64,000 bases of DNA, taken from assembly GCF_004014775.2 (NCBI RefSeq), contig NZ_CP042809.1:62001-126000 (forward strand). Direction: 5' to 3'. The DNA is from Acetobacter oryzoeni (lineage in GTDB: Bacteria > Pseudomonadota > Alphaproteobacteria > Acetobacterales > Acetobacteraceae). The notes under the pieces are model-generated. The model worked only from the letters and a program-made list of their open reading frames with translations. It was not told the origin of the DNA and did no database searches. This document shows positions 17,329-25,950 of the stretch, piece by piece. A program made the translations under genes and the position numbers. The stretch's first letter is position 1; every line of letters begins with the position of its first letter.

Positions 17329-17565
17329 TCAAAGGGTTAGAAAAGTGTCACTGCGGGTTGATGCAGGTTCGAGTCCTGCAGTTCGCATAGCAAGCTGAGT
17401 TTCTATCCATCGATCACTGGTAGTACGATACTCGCCTTGGCTCAGTATCGTATGACTGCGAATACCCAGCCTGTTCCTTAATACATCGCGCTGATCCGGG
17501 TCGTCTGACACATTGGGGTAAGTGTAACCGTGCTCCAAATCATGCTCTGACATGCTGGAACGCAC
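17329..17565 (-). pseudogene. Truncated Fic-type toxin (N-terminal stub)
   Basis: Only the first 60 or so residues resemble a VbhT-like Fic protein start (HGYTYPNVSDDPDQRDVLRN, then LGIRS). The FIC catalytic core (HPFxxGNG motif) is absent. From about 17387 downward the frame runs into the tRNA-derived repeat and then stops. It overlaps the VbhA-like gene by 26 bp, the usual antitoxin-toxin organisation. The toxin was evidently cut off at the island junction, so it should be inactive. Confidence 0.65.
17363..17387 (+). repeat. tRNA 3' end copy, right boundary of the island
   Basis: The sequence repeats the T-arm and acceptor strand found at 4992-5016, with 23 of 25 positions identical. The two differences are the two bases of one T-stem pair (G-C in the left copy, A-T here), so the stem stays intact. 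CCA is missing. It is embedded in the end of the minus-strand fic frame, where it yields the AGLEPA-type peptide typical of translated antisense tRNA. Confidence 0.7.
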
Positions 17566-17779
17566 AACGGTTATTCAGAACAGCCTGCCGCATTTCTTTT
17601 TTTAAATCATCAAGCGAAATCAAACCAAGAATAAAGCGCTCATTAGCTTCTTCCAGAACGGCATCGTGACGATAGCCCTGCCGGAAATTAGCTGACCGCG
17701 CTTCTTCGACAACTCGCCTACGGCGCTGTGATTCTTCATGACTAATAGCCTGTGCGATAAGTGTTTTTTCCATTGTCAC
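17540..17779 (-). CDS. VbhA-type antitoxin of a Fic module
   Basis: A 79-residue helical protein with an N-terminal Arg-rich helix. The C-terminal pattern LEEANERFILGLISLDDLKK resembles the inhibitory helix and GxISLDE tail of VbhA antitoxins, which block the ATP site of Fic AMPylating toxins. It precedes the truncated fic frame and is now an orphan antitoxin. It could still counter Fic toxins of other elements; this is inference. Confidence 0.6.
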   Translation of the reverse strand: MTMEKTLIAQAISHEESQRRRRVVEEARSANFRQGYRHDAVLEEANERFILGLISLDDLKKEMRQAVLNNRCAFQHVRA

Positions 17780-17863
17780 GCCCTCTGTATTTCCTGAGAC
17801 AATACTTTAATATCAATTAGAAATTTTATGGCGTTTTATCTGGGAATAACAAAGATTTACAAC

Positions 17864-18748
17864 CTATCGACCGAGTGCTTTCTGCAGCAAACGCAATACT
17901 TCTTTGACCCGTCGATCATTCCAGTTAAATCCATTCGCTCTGGACTGCTCAGTTCGAACGCTTGCTGCATATGGGCTCTCTTCTATGGCGGGCATCGGCA
18001 TGATGTGTTGTTTGATAGAGACCGACAGAGATGGAAATACATCGATACCGGCCCAACGGGACAAAACTTCTAAAGAAACGATCTTACAATCAGGCTGATT
18101 TGTGTTTGCACAGACATACACGGCGGCACCTTCTGCAATGGGATCATAGACAGCTTTCCACATGCCTGATGGGATCATGACTCTATCGGGGCCGACACTG
18201 ACTCTGTGATGAGAAAACAGCACTCCTGTCACGACATAGAGTTCTCCCTCAGCATTCGCGAGCCCCCGCACAGCGGCCTCAATTCCCTCCCATGCTCCGC
18301 GGTTCAAACCCGGAGCCTGCGGGACAACATTAGACAATGCATAGGATTCCTGTTGAGCCGTGAGGCCAGCGAAATCACCCGACGGAGACAAATGTCCTCG
18401 ATCCCAGCCACTATGCTTCCAGTCGGCCAACTCTCCACGGTAGCCTGCAGGAAGCCGGGCGTCCGGATAGAAATAGCCTTCTCGCTTGGTACGGGCCGCA
18501 ACTTCAAGATTTTCTTCAACAATATACTCTGCCGACCAGATCGGGCCTTTTGACAGCGAAGAGTCCATAGCGGCATACGCCGTGTTGCACAGGACTGTCC
18601 CGTGACCGAACTCGCCGCCCAAAACTGGCATTTGTCCTTTATAGAACAGGTCTTGGCAGCCTTCCTTTCCGTAGGCCCGTGTTTCATGAAAACCGAATAC
18701 CATCAGGGTAAGCGCCAACATTACCCCCTTCCAACGTCCAGCGCCCAT
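17864..18748 (-). CDS. Exported DNA/RNA non-specific endonuclease
   Basis: The protein is 294 residues if it starts at the ATG at 18748, which places a good signal peptide (MGAGRWKGVMLALTLMVFG, cleavage near TRAYG) at the N-terminus. The same frame is open to 18886 but that extension has no family character. The catalytic motif DRGHLSPSGD is the DRGH signature of the NucA/EndA metal-dependent nucleases, followed by NVVPQAPGLNRGAWE, which carries the metal-binding Asn. It probably acts in the periplasm, where it may degrade DNA around conjugation (as does EDTA-resistant nuclease Nuc of IncN plasmids) or salvage nucleotides. Confidence 0.88.
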   Translation of the reverse strand: MGAGRWKGVMLALTLMVFGFHETRAYGKEGCQDLFYKGQMPVLGGEFGHGTVLCNTAYAAMDSSLSKGPIWSAEYIVEENLEVAARTKREGYFYPDARLPAGYRGELADWKHSGWDRGHLSPSGDFAGLTAQQESYALSNVVPQAPGLNRGAWEGIEAAVRGLANAEGELYVVTGVLFSHHRVSVGPDRVMIPSGMWKAVYDPIAEGAAVYVCANTNQPDCKIVSLEVLSRWAGIDVFPSLSVSIKQHIMPMPAIEESPYAASVRTEQSRANGFNWNDRRVKEVLRLLQKALGR

Positions 18749-18956
18749 CAGCTTCTTCCCGATGTTCGCGGCATGGGGCCTGGTGGCACAGGGCGCATCA
18801 GAGACCGATGTTTTGCGCAGTACCACATTATCTCGCCTGGATGCGTGTTCGCACCGAATACCGCTCCCGCCTTGCAAACGCAGCAATAATGGGCCCAGCG
18901 CCGAGCGGGCAACTGGGCGGGCAATCGCGCTTGCTTATTGGTAAGAATATCCATGA

Positions 18957-21014
18957 TCAGATCCCCAACGCATTCAGTTCACGTTGAGTCTGTTCCCATG
19001 TCGGCCGATTACTGGACAGTGATCCACGACCGTCCTGCCAGTTCCAGTGTCGTATCCGGTTATTGGAGGGGATATCATCCAAAAACCGGGACGGGATGGA
19101 CGATGTTCCCTGTCGATAATCGCAGCAGGTGATGGTTGCCTGTTCCATGGCTCGTGTCAGGGCCACATAGGCCAGTCGGCGCTCTTCATCCAGATTCCGT
19201 GCATTACTTCCTGGGAATAGACTATCTTCCCACGCAGGAAGAAACACATGTCGAAACTCAAGCCCCTTTGCACGATGCATCGTCAGCAGCTGCACACGCT
19301 CCTTCCCTTTTTCTCCAGGTGCGCCTGAGGCCAGGGCAGCGTGTTCCATCAGATGGTCAACCTTGCGATAACGGTCAGCTACATCGGCCAGCTCAGCAAG
19401 GTTCTCCATCTGTGTCGCAGCTTCATCACTGTCATCAGCACGAAGCATGTCGAAATAGCCAGTATCTTCAAGTAAGAGGCGCATCCGATCCCCGACGCTC
19501 AGGTTCTCCTGTGCCCCAACCTCCCTCACCACGTGCTCAAACTCTGTAAGGGCGGTCGCCGCTTTCTGGGAGAGACGTGTCTCACGGACAGCGCAGAGTA
19601 AGGATATGTCCTGCTCGCGCGCAGTGAGTTCAATAGCTCCCAGCCCCTTTGCTCCAAGACCGCGGGATGGTTTATTTGCTACCCGGCGAAAGGCTTCATC
19701 GGATTGTCGGTCATCCGGTCGTGCGGCAAGAGAGACCAGAGCAAGGGCATCCTTGACGGCAACACGTTGATAAAACCCGACATCGCCAACAATTTCATAA
19801 GGCACCCGCGCCTGTATCAGTGCTTCCTCTATCGAGCGGCTGAGACGGTTCTGACGATAGATCACGGCGATATCATGCCACGGGCATCCTGCGGCAGCCC
19901 GCCTGCCAATTTCGGCGGCAATAGCGTCAGCCTCCTCGCTGATATAGGAAAACTGCAACACTTCGATGGGCTTGCCTGCACCTTTTCGTGTATACAAGGT
20001 CTTTGGAATACGTGAAGGATCCTGAGCAATAATTGCATTGGATGCGTCAAGAATATGAGCGGTCGAGCGAAAGTTCTCTTCAAGTTTGAATGTCTTGGCT
20101 TCGGGAAACTCCTGGGAAAACCCTCGTATGAAACCAACTTTTGCTCCACGCCAGGAATAGATGCTCTGTGAATCGTCCCCCACAGCAAACAGTTCTCCTG
20201 ACACCTCAGAGATCATTTTGAGCCAGAGAAACTGGGCGCGGTTTACATCCTGAAATTCGTCGGCCATGACAGATGTAAAACGACGAGACCACCGATAGCG
20301 ATAGGTCTCATTTTTGAGCATGGCCAAGGTAGGCCACATCAGCAGATCGCCAAAATCCGCAGCGTTCTGTTCGCGCAGCAAACTCTGATAGCGGCCATAT
20401 AACCCAACGACAAAACGCCAGCCCACATCGTCCACAAAACGTTTTTGAGCGTGTGCTCGCGCTATCATGGCTTCAACATGATGCCCCGCCATATCTGGTG
20501 TCACCAGATCTTCCTTCAAACGAGAAATCCGTTCGGCCATCTTGGCGATCTGACGCGCATCTCCAGGTTCTCCCTCTTCTGGGCGGGGCAACTGCTCAAC
20601 GGGGGTCGCCTTAATCAGGCGACGAACAATGGCAAGCGTGTCATCAGCGTCACGAATATCAAATCCCGCTCGCAGATAGGCAATATCGGGTTCTGCGCGC
20701 AACTGACGGGCGCACAGCGCGTGGAATGTCCCGAGCCATGAAGGTGCCATTCCCTCTCCGCAAGCCCGTGTAATCCGTTCCCGCATTTCGCGAGCCGCCT
20801 TGTTGGTAAACGTCACGCAGAGAATACGTGATGGCTCCATGCCATACAGTTCGATCCGCGTGGCGACACCAGCCGTCAGGGTCTTGGTCTTCCCTGTGCC
20901 AGCACCAGCAAGCACCAGGACGCGGCCTAGCGCCAAAGCTGCAGCACGCTGCGCTGGAGTGAGGTCGTCCAGCACAGGAGCGAGACGCGGCGGGATGCTC
21001 AGCGAGGCGCTCAT
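18957..21014 (-). CDS. UvrD/PcrA-family superfamily 1 helicase
   Basis: A 685-residue 3'-5' DNA helicase with all main motifs: Walker A GAGTGKTKTLT (about residue 37), motif II ADEFQDVNRAQF (about 250), LEENFRST, the V region TMHRAKGLEF and motif VI YVALTRAMEQ. The length matches PcrA/UvrD. A plasmid copy may help replication or establishment after transfer. Its start overlaps the stop of the upstream gene by 4 bp, so it belongs to the long minus-strand operon. Confidence 0.92.
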   Translation of the reverse strand: MSASLSIPPRLAPVLDDLTPAQRAAALALGRVLVLAGAGTGKTKTLTAGVATRIELYGMEPSRILCVTFTNKAAREMRERITRACGEGMAPSWLGTFHALCARQLRAEPDIAYLRAGFDIRDADDTLAIVRRLIKATPVEQLPRPEEGEPGDARQIAKMAERISRLKEDLVTPDMAGHHVEAMIARAHAQKRFVDDVGWRFVVGLYGRYQSLLREQNAADFGDLLMWPTLAMLKNETYRYRWSRRFTSVMADEFQDVNRAQFLWLKMISEVSGELFAVGDDSQSIYSWRGAKVGFIRGFSQEFPEAKTFKLEENFRSTAHILDASNAIIAQDPSRIPKTLYTRKGAGKPIEVLQFSYISEEADAIAAEIGRRAAAGCPWHDIAVIYRQNRLSRSIEEALIQARVPYEIVGDVGFYQRVAVKDALALVSLAARPDDRQSDEAFRRVANKPSRGLGAKGLGAIELTAREQDISLLCAVRETRLSQKAATALTEFEHVVREVGAQENLSVGDRMRLLLEDTGYFDMLRADDSDEAATQMENLAELADVADRYRKVDHLMEHAALASGAPGEKGKERVQLLTMHRAKGLEFRHVFLPAWEDSLFPGSNARNLDEERRLAYVALTRAMEQATITCCDYRQGTSSIPSRFLDDIPSNNRIRHWNWQDGRGSLSSNRPTWEQTQRELNALGI

Positions 21015-21700
21015 AACACACTGACCTGTTCCACAACGCGCCCCTCACAGCGCTGGATTTCTCCATCCGTTGAGAGCACAAGAAATGGCTCATTCAGATC
21101 CCAGTCTCCCAAACGCTCGACCCAGACGCCACTGATAACGAGACCGAGTTTGGCACCGGTTCGCTCATCAAAACGCACAAGACATTGTGGCAAAGGCCCC
21201 TCAGGCCATTTTGCTGCCCCAAGGCGATCAAGATGGATATCCCAGAACGCTTTTGCCGCTGGTGACTGATCAAGCTGCTGCGCAAGACCCGCCTTGATAA
21301 CCAGAAGGTCAAGAACGTCATCGCGATATGTTTGTTCGTTTGATTTCATGGCTTCAATTCCTTCTGTGATATCCTCAACGACCTGCTCGACTGCTGTGGC
21401 GTACCAGCCTTTAACAATCAGGATTTCGGCATCTTCAGTGAGCATGGTGAACGCACACTCCAAGTCCCACAGCCTTGAGTCTGCAGCCTCTGGCATCGTT
21501 CCACCGATCACCACGCCAATCAGATCACGTGTTCCATCGGTGCAGCTGACAAACTGGCAAGGTGTCTGAGCAGGATTGGAACATCGATTTTCCCACACAT
21601 TCCTTGCGCGTTCAGTGCTGTGAAAAACTGTCAGTATTGCGCGTCTCCACTTCGGATCGTGGATTTCGCTTTTCTGTTCATGATAATTCTGGTCGAACAT
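21011..21700 (-). CDS. Hypothetical plasmid protein, 229 aa
   Basis: No family recognised. It is a soluble protein with an acidic helical middle (VEQVVEDITEGIEAMKSNEQ) and a C-terminal beta-rich section (KLGLVISGVWVERLGDWDLN). It is coupled to the helicase by a 4-bp overlap and begins 4 bp after the Toprim gene, so it is part of the DNA-metabolism operon and may assist one of those enzymes. Confidence 0.65.
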   Translation of the reverse strand: MFDQNYHEQKSEIHDPKWRRAILTVFHSTERARNVWENRCSNPAQTPCQFVSCTDGTRDLIGVVIGGTMPEAADSRLWDLECAFTMLTEDAEILIVKGWYATAVEQVVEDITEGIEAMKSNEQTYRDDVLDLLVIKAGLAQQLDQSPAAKAFWDIHLDRLGAAKWPEGPLPQCLVRFDERTGAKLGLVISGVWVERLGDWDLNEPFLVLSTDGEIQRCEGRVVEQVSVL

Positions 21701-21704
21701 GACG

Positions 21705-23096
21705 TTATCGACCTCCCAATGAGGGTGAGCCAGAACGCCTTACAGATGGCGCAGCCTGCTCTGCCAGCGGGACGGGCTGGGATTGCTGGCGTTTACGTAA
21801 TTTGAGATCATCGACCCATCCTGCTGCGACCTGAGGGTGTGGTGTGGTGGTTGTCGCTGATCCCGCCAATTCGCCAAAAGGGCGCGGGGCTGAACTTTCC
21901 TTGTTGCCGCGTGCCCTTAAAACCTGATTCCAGTCAGATCCGGGTGTTTTTGGTGAGGCCCGGCCATTCCACAACCCGACCTCCTGTGCCATTTTTGAAA
22001 ACATTGCAGCATAGTGATCACCCTGCTGGTCATTATCGACCGCGATAACCAGACGGCCTTCTGGCCGTTGGGCCACATCCGTCAGCACCTGCTTCAGCTC
22101 AGCGACACTTTCCGGACTCATGCCTCCACCCGTGGACAAGTAAAGCGTGTTGCGGGAAAAACGGTCCATGGAGGCGAAAGACAGAGCATCTATTGCTGCT
22201 TCGGCCACGACGACACGTGAGGGTGGCACGCCGGGATCAGACTCAAACCGGAATAACCGCTTGCCAATGCCCCCGGTTGAAAAGCCACGGTACTCAGGCC
22301 CACGCATTTCCATGCCGCTCAACGCTCCCTGATTGTCACGATGCGCAAACCAGGCTGTGCCGTTGGGACCTTCTCGTAACAGGTTTTGTTTAGCCGCAGC
22401 GTCCAGTATGCGATCAGGCAGTCCTCTCTCTTCTGAAAGATAGCGCCATGCAGCTGATCCCTGCTGGGGTGGATTACGATGTTCCCACATCCATGCTGGA
22501 TCACGTTTCTGGTTCGTGTCAGTCGAAGTCGGTTTGGTCCGTTCTCTGACTTCGTAGCTCGGCTCCAGACCGATCAGGTTGCGTAACTCGCGCCGCACAT
22601 GGCCAAGATTAAGGCCAGGTTTGAGGTGTTGGACCAGTTTGATGACATCACCACGCGCGCTACGATCAGGATTTGTCGGATCCCACCAGCCTTTGCCACC
22701 GTGGTTTACAATGATGATTTCGCCCTCACCACGGCGGAACTTCAGGTTTTTGGCCGACCGTTGCGCTGTGGCTTCTCTGTCAAGACGATAGCCTTCGCGT
22801 TCTAGGACAAGTTCGCACCGAACGCGCTCACGTAGTGTTGCAAGCTCATCCCGTTGTGCGTCGATGGTTCGGTTATCCGACATGACCCGCACTCCCCGAA
22901 TTGACGTAACAGATGGCGAGAGAGCTATGTTTCCTTTCCGCAAGCCCTGTGTTTTGTAGGCGCGTTTGACTGTTGGCAGTCGGCCTGCAAGCAGTTGGGT
23001 GCATGTCGGATCTCCTCTCTCGGAGATCCATCCTGCGAGAGCATGATGCGACGAGTTTGAAAAATTATGGCCAATGACGATTTGTGATGTGTTCAT
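21705..23096 (-). CDS. DUF3991/Toprim-domain protein (primase-like)
   Basis: A 463-residue protein. Residues 75-230 match the DUF3991 region, with a zinc-finger-like or CHC2-derived start and the phrase NHGGKGWWDPTNPD. Residues 290-390 are a Toprim domain with the acidic motifs VAEAAIDALS and VIAVDNDQQGD. Such proteins are plasmid primases or DNA-processing factors. Family similarity begins near the internal ATG at 22883, which may be the true start; the listed start is chosen because it overlaps the previous gene by 4 bp. The C-terminal 70 residues look disordered. Confidence 0.85.
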   Translation of the reverse strand: MNTSQIVIGHNFSNSSHHALAGWISERGDPTCTQLLAGRLPTVKRAYKTQGLRKGNIALSPSVTSIRGVRVMSDNRTIDAQRDELATLRERVRCELVLEREGYRLDREATAQRSAKNLKFRRGEGEIIIVNHGGKGWWDPTNPDRSARGDVIKLVQHLKPGLNLGHVRRELRNLIGLEPSYEVRERTKPTSTDTNQKRDPAWMWEHRNPPQQGSAAWRYLSEERGLPDRILDAAAKQNLLREGPNGTAWFAHRDNQGALSGMEMRGPEYRGFSTGGIGKRLFRFESDPGVPPSRVVVAEAAIDALSFASMDRFSRNTLYLSTGGGMSPESVAELKQVLTDVAQRPEGRLVIAVDNDQQGDHYAAMFSKMAQEVGLWNGRASPKTPGSDWNQVLRARGNKESSAPRPFGELAGSATTTTPHPQVAAGWVDDLKLRKRQQSQPVPLAEQAAPSVRRSGSPSLGGR

Positions 23097-23308
23097 GACC
23101 GACGCCCCGGGTGGCTGCTATCGAGCATATGTTCCCAGGCTTTACGCCGTGCCCGCACCGCTTTACGCCGCAGAGCCGCTTCAAGACGAGACGGAAGGGC
23201 ATGGCAGCCGATGCTATAATCCAGGAAGGAAGCTTCTGACGACAGTTGGCGCCAGCACGAACGAGCATTCGGGCGTACGGAAGATAAGGGGGTCATCTGC
23301 GTCGTCAT
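23093..23308 (-). CDS. Small Arg-rich protein
   Basis: A 71-residue basic protein (Arg-rich in RLEAALRRKAVRARRKAWE), probably nucleic-acid-binding. It is supported mainly by position, between ssb and the Toprim gene with a 4-bp overlap to the latter. No family recognised; if the Toprim protein starts at 22883 the support weakens. Confidence 0.4.
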   Translation of the reverse strand: MTTQMTPLSSVRPNARSCWRQLSSEASFLDYSIGCHALPSRLEAALRRKAVRARRKAWEHMLDSSHPGRRS

Positions 23309-23341
23309 GACGTTTGTCCTTTGCGTTTGAATTTTAGGATT

Positions 23342-23737
23342 TCAACTTTTGCGAGCCCGTGGTTTTCTGGCTTTCCGCCTGATCGGTTTGCTCAGTTCGA
23401 GAATTGTGATGTCGCAACCAGATCCATCAATGACGATCTCGGTGCGCACCCACTGCGCCGGCCCTTCACTCACGAGTGTGGCGCGCAGGCGTCCTTCAAC
23501 CAGAACCTGGGTACCCTTTCGGCATTTGCGCATTGTCAGATCAGCAAGACGTTGATCGAGACAGACAATCTAATGCCATTCTCGCATTTGTTTCCGCTTG
23601 CCCTGAAACTGATCTGACCAGCTCTCTGAGGTCGCCAAGGGGAATGAAACCCGACTTGCCCCGTTTTCCAGATCTTCTCGCAAGGGATCCTTGCCGAGGT
23701 TTCCCACCAGGATGACGCGATTGACTGTTCCGCGCAT
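23342..23737 (-). pseudogene. ssb: Single-stranded DNA-binding protein with an internal amber codon
   Basis: From the ATG at 23737 the frame reads MRGTVNRVILVGNLGKDP, the unmistakable start of bacterial SSB. It continues to REWH, where SSB normally has EWHR, but the next codon is TAG (23570-23572). The same frame then resumes with IVCLDQRLADL and KGTQVLVEGRLRATL, again typical SSB, and stops at 23342. The full frame would be 131 codons, without the usual acidic C-terminal tip. So this is a point nonsense mutation inside the OB fold, not a frameshift. Either ssb is dead or the codon is read through. Confidence 0.8.
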
Positions 23738-24002
23738 GACAGATTTTCTTTCTGTTCTTCCCGGATCTTGAGACGGCCCGCTGCCGCATCATCTTTCCGG
23801 GTGCGGTCCTTAAGAAGCGGCCATAGGCGGCGGGGTCAGGCCCTCGGGACGGCAGTGGTGCGGAAGCCGCATGTGGCTTCACGGTGCCGTCACGACCGAA
23901 GGCTTGGGGCTTGACCACGACGACGGCCGCTTCACACCGCACAGACCCGGAAAGATGTGCGGCAGTGTGTTGTCTTTTCTTTCTTCCTTCTTTCTCTTTA
24001 TT

Positions 24003-24392
24003 TTAACTTCGTATCTCTTTCCCTTTTCTCTCGGATATTCTGTAGAATTTTCCGATATCGGGAAGCTTGGGATAAGAGTTCTCATCACCAAATTGCCGCG
24101 CGCTACTGACCAACCAGTGAGTGGCCAATATCATGCGTTTTCCTGTAGCAAGGTTACGAAGTTGAGCCCTGTCAGACCGGCCGCTAACAAACACACTCTG
24201 CCATTTCCCAGTCAGAGGATCTCGACGGGCTGCATGATACTGGCCGTTCAAAAATGCTTCGACGATCCATGGCTCGCGAGGACCAATATAATCGCCAAGT
24301 GGCATGTGATAGATTGCACCAAGCGCTATGGTTCCCACGCGCAACGGATTGTCCCCACCCTGAAAAGGTGACGTGTAATACTGTCTATTCAT
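24003..24392 (-). CDS. Hypothetical plasmid protein, 129 aa
   Basis: No family recognised. The middle (AFLNGQYHAARRDPLTGKWQS, without signal peptide or membrane segment) suggests a small beta-rich domain. The start overlaps the stop of the upstream gene by 4 bp, placing it in the ardC operon. Between this gene and ssb (23738-24002) about 260 bases contain no convincing gene. Confidence 0.6.
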   Translation of the reverse strand: MNRQYYTSPFQGGDNPLRVGTIALGAIYHMPLGDYIGPREPWIVEAFLNGQYHAARRDPLTGKWQSVFVSGRSDRAQLRNLATGKRMILATHWLVSSARQFGDENSYPKLPDIGKFYRISERKGKEIRS

Positions 24393-24823
24393 GATACGTG
24401 TTTTCCCGCGCGTAGGTATTTTGAGCGATCAGTTATCAGTTTTTTTTTGCACTGTTCGCGCTCAATACTGTCTGGATCGAAGTAATCAGGCCTGCGTTGG
24501 AGTTCCTGCTCCTCGAACTGATCGGCAAAGAGTGGAACTGCCTTTTCCAGCCGTCGGCGCAGGTTGCGACGACGTGCTGCCGCTTTGCGTGTGCCACTCC
24601 AGCGTTTGGGTGGGTCGAGCAATGGAGACCAACCATGTGACCACCCTGAACCAGGGCGGATACGCGGTGCATAGTGAGAGATGATCTCACGCTCTACACT
24701 CCGGTCCAGTATGGTGCAGAGCCATAAACTCTTGCCGTCCGGCAATGTGTCACTTGTTGGAGGGGGCATCGTATTCGGGTTAGCCCAGAATACGGACACG
24801 AGTGCCCGCATCCCTCGCCCCAT
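24389..24823 (-). CDS. Hypothetical plasmid protein, 144 aa
   Basis: No family recognised. The protein is Arg-rich in the middle (RKAAARRRNLRRRLEKAV) and acidic towards the end. Its ATG follows the ardC stop codon directly with no gap, and its stop overlaps the next gene by 4 bp, so it is translated from the ardC transcript. The basic helix hints at nucleic-acid binding. Confidence 0.6.
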   Translation of the reverse strand: MGRGMRALVSVFWANPNTMPPPTSDTLPDGKSLWLCTILDRSVEREIISHYAPRIRPGSGWSHGWSPLLDPPKRWSGTRKAAARRRNLRRRLEKAVPLFADQFEEQELQRRPDYFDPDSIEREQCKKKLITDRSKYLRAGKHVS

Positions 24824-25729
24824 TCAGGCCGCCATCCGTGAAAGTTCTGCGGGTAACCGGGGAGCCTTACTCTGAAAAGCAAGTATGTATTCCGCTGCCT
24901 GTGACGCGAGACGCGCTGCTGCAAAAACTGCCCGCTTGTCTTCTTTCAACAGGGCAATCCAACTCCCAATGTAATCAGCGTGTCGCACTGTCGGCGTGAT
25001 GTTCAACTCGGCAAGAACGAAGGCCGCCGTAAGCTCAGCCACGATCTCTTCTGCCATGTATTTATGAGAACCGAACCGACCAGACAGGTCACGGTCCAGA
25101 CGGCTTTTATGGCCACTCCAATGCGCGGTTTCGTGAAAAGCCGTGCGATACCAGTTGATCTGCTCATAATAGGCATTCTGTGGGGGAAGCCGAATGTAGT
25201 CTGGATCTGGGGCATAAAATGCCTTGTCACCACCAATTCGGATGTCCGCACCTGTGGCCTGCAGCAGAGCGTCTGCATGAGGGACAATCTCGCGCTCCGG
25301 TAGCGATGCGACTGATCCCGTCATGTCTTCGGGCAGGTGTTCGCACTGGTCAATATTGAAAACCGTAAAGCGCTTCAGAAAGGGAATGGCCCGCGCCTCT
25401 TCGTCAGCCTCCTGACCACCGGGCACAAATCTGTCCGCATAGAAAACGGTCGTGCCCTTTTCACCTTTCCTCACACTGCCACCAACTTTTCGTGCCTGAT
25501 TAAACGTCAGCCATCTCTGAGAGGTAAAACCGCACATCTGCACGGTTCCCCACAACAGGAGCACGTTGATACCGCTATATCGGCGACCTGTGGTGACGTT
25601 GAGTGGAAGTGACGGGCCTGAAGCGGTATTAGACCAGGGCTGCACCCATGGGGCCACTCCGTTTTCTAACTGCTCCACGATGCGGTTGGTCACATCCTGA
25701 TAGAGATCAACACGTTCATGTTTGGTCAT
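24824..25729 (-). CDS. ardC: ArdC-like antirestriction protein (zincin)
   Basis: A 301-residue protein with the ArdC layout. The N-terminal ssDNA-binding domain (VTNRIVEQLENGVAPWVQPW, then NALLLW-like NVLLLWG and FNQARKVGG...RKGEKGT) is followed by a metallopeptidase domain with HETAHW (about residue 192) and the downstream Glu region YMAEEIVAELTAAF. ArdC from IncW plasmid pSa protects incoming single strands from type I restriction enzymes. It heads a tightly packed operon with two unknown genes and ssb downstream. Confidence 0.9.
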   Translation of the reverse strand: MTKHERVDLYQDVTNRIVEQLENGVAPWVQPWSNTASGPSLPLNVTTGRRYSGINVLLLWGTVQMCGFTSQRWLTFNQARKVGGSVRKGEKGTTVFYADRFVPGGQEADEEARAIPFLKRFTVFNIDQCEHLPEDMTGSVASLPEREIVPHADALLQATGADIRIGGDKAFYAPDPDYIRLPPQNAYYEQINWYRTAFHETAHWSGHKSRLDRDLSGRFGSHKYMAEEIVAELTAAFVLAELNITPTVRHADYIGSWIALLKEDKRAVFAAARLASQAAEYILAFQSKAPRLPAELSRMAA

Positions 25730-25751
25730 AATCCATTCCTCTTCTCAGGAG

Positions 25752-25913
25752 TTAACCCAAACCGGCAAAGGTCAGGCTGTGGGGCAGTACGAATGCGGGT
25801 CCGCAGATCAGGATCATGAGTGTCAGCCCCAGAAGAATTGTCCCCAGCAGGAAACCTGCGAGTTCCAGATAATCGCGTGCTGTTGTGGGGAGAGGGAGTT
25901 TCGTATCGCGCAT
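25752..25913 (-). CDS. Small one-helix membrane protein
   Basis: A 53-residue protein from the ATG at 25913, preceded by AAAGGACACC. After a short polar start (RDTKLPLPTTARDY) it has one strong membrane helix (LAGFLLGTILLGLTLMILI). The frame remains open upstream to 26132 but there it crosses the hairpin element and is not protein-like. It lies directly downstream of hairpin A and just upstream of ardC. Function unknown. Confidence 0.5.
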   Translation of the reverse strand: MRDTKLPLPTTARDYLELAGFLLGTILLGLTLMILICGPAFVLPHSLTFAGLG

Positions 25914-25950
25914 CGTCGGTGTCCTTTTCCTTTTGGATACCTTCGCGCGA

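Larger units (their letters stand above)
4992..17387. mobile_element. Mobilizable defence island (int-mobC-relaxase-type I RM)
   Basis: The 12.4-kb segment is bounded by two 25-bp copies of a tRNA 3' end that differ at only two positions. It contains, all on one strand, a tyrosine integrase at the left edge, mobC, a relaxase, hsdM, a HEPN/MNT pair, hsdS, hsdR and a DUF6602-like gene. It has no replication or mating-pair genes, so it would need a helper to transfer. At the right edge it abuts a fic gene that has lost its 3' part, as expected from an insertion or deletion at that junction. Confidence 0.7.

Noticed and set aside
23541..23942. 133-codon frame overlapping ssb on the same strand
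   Set aside because: It runs in another frame through the ssb start, has an Arg/Pro-rich non-family sequence, and the ssb frame explains the region better.
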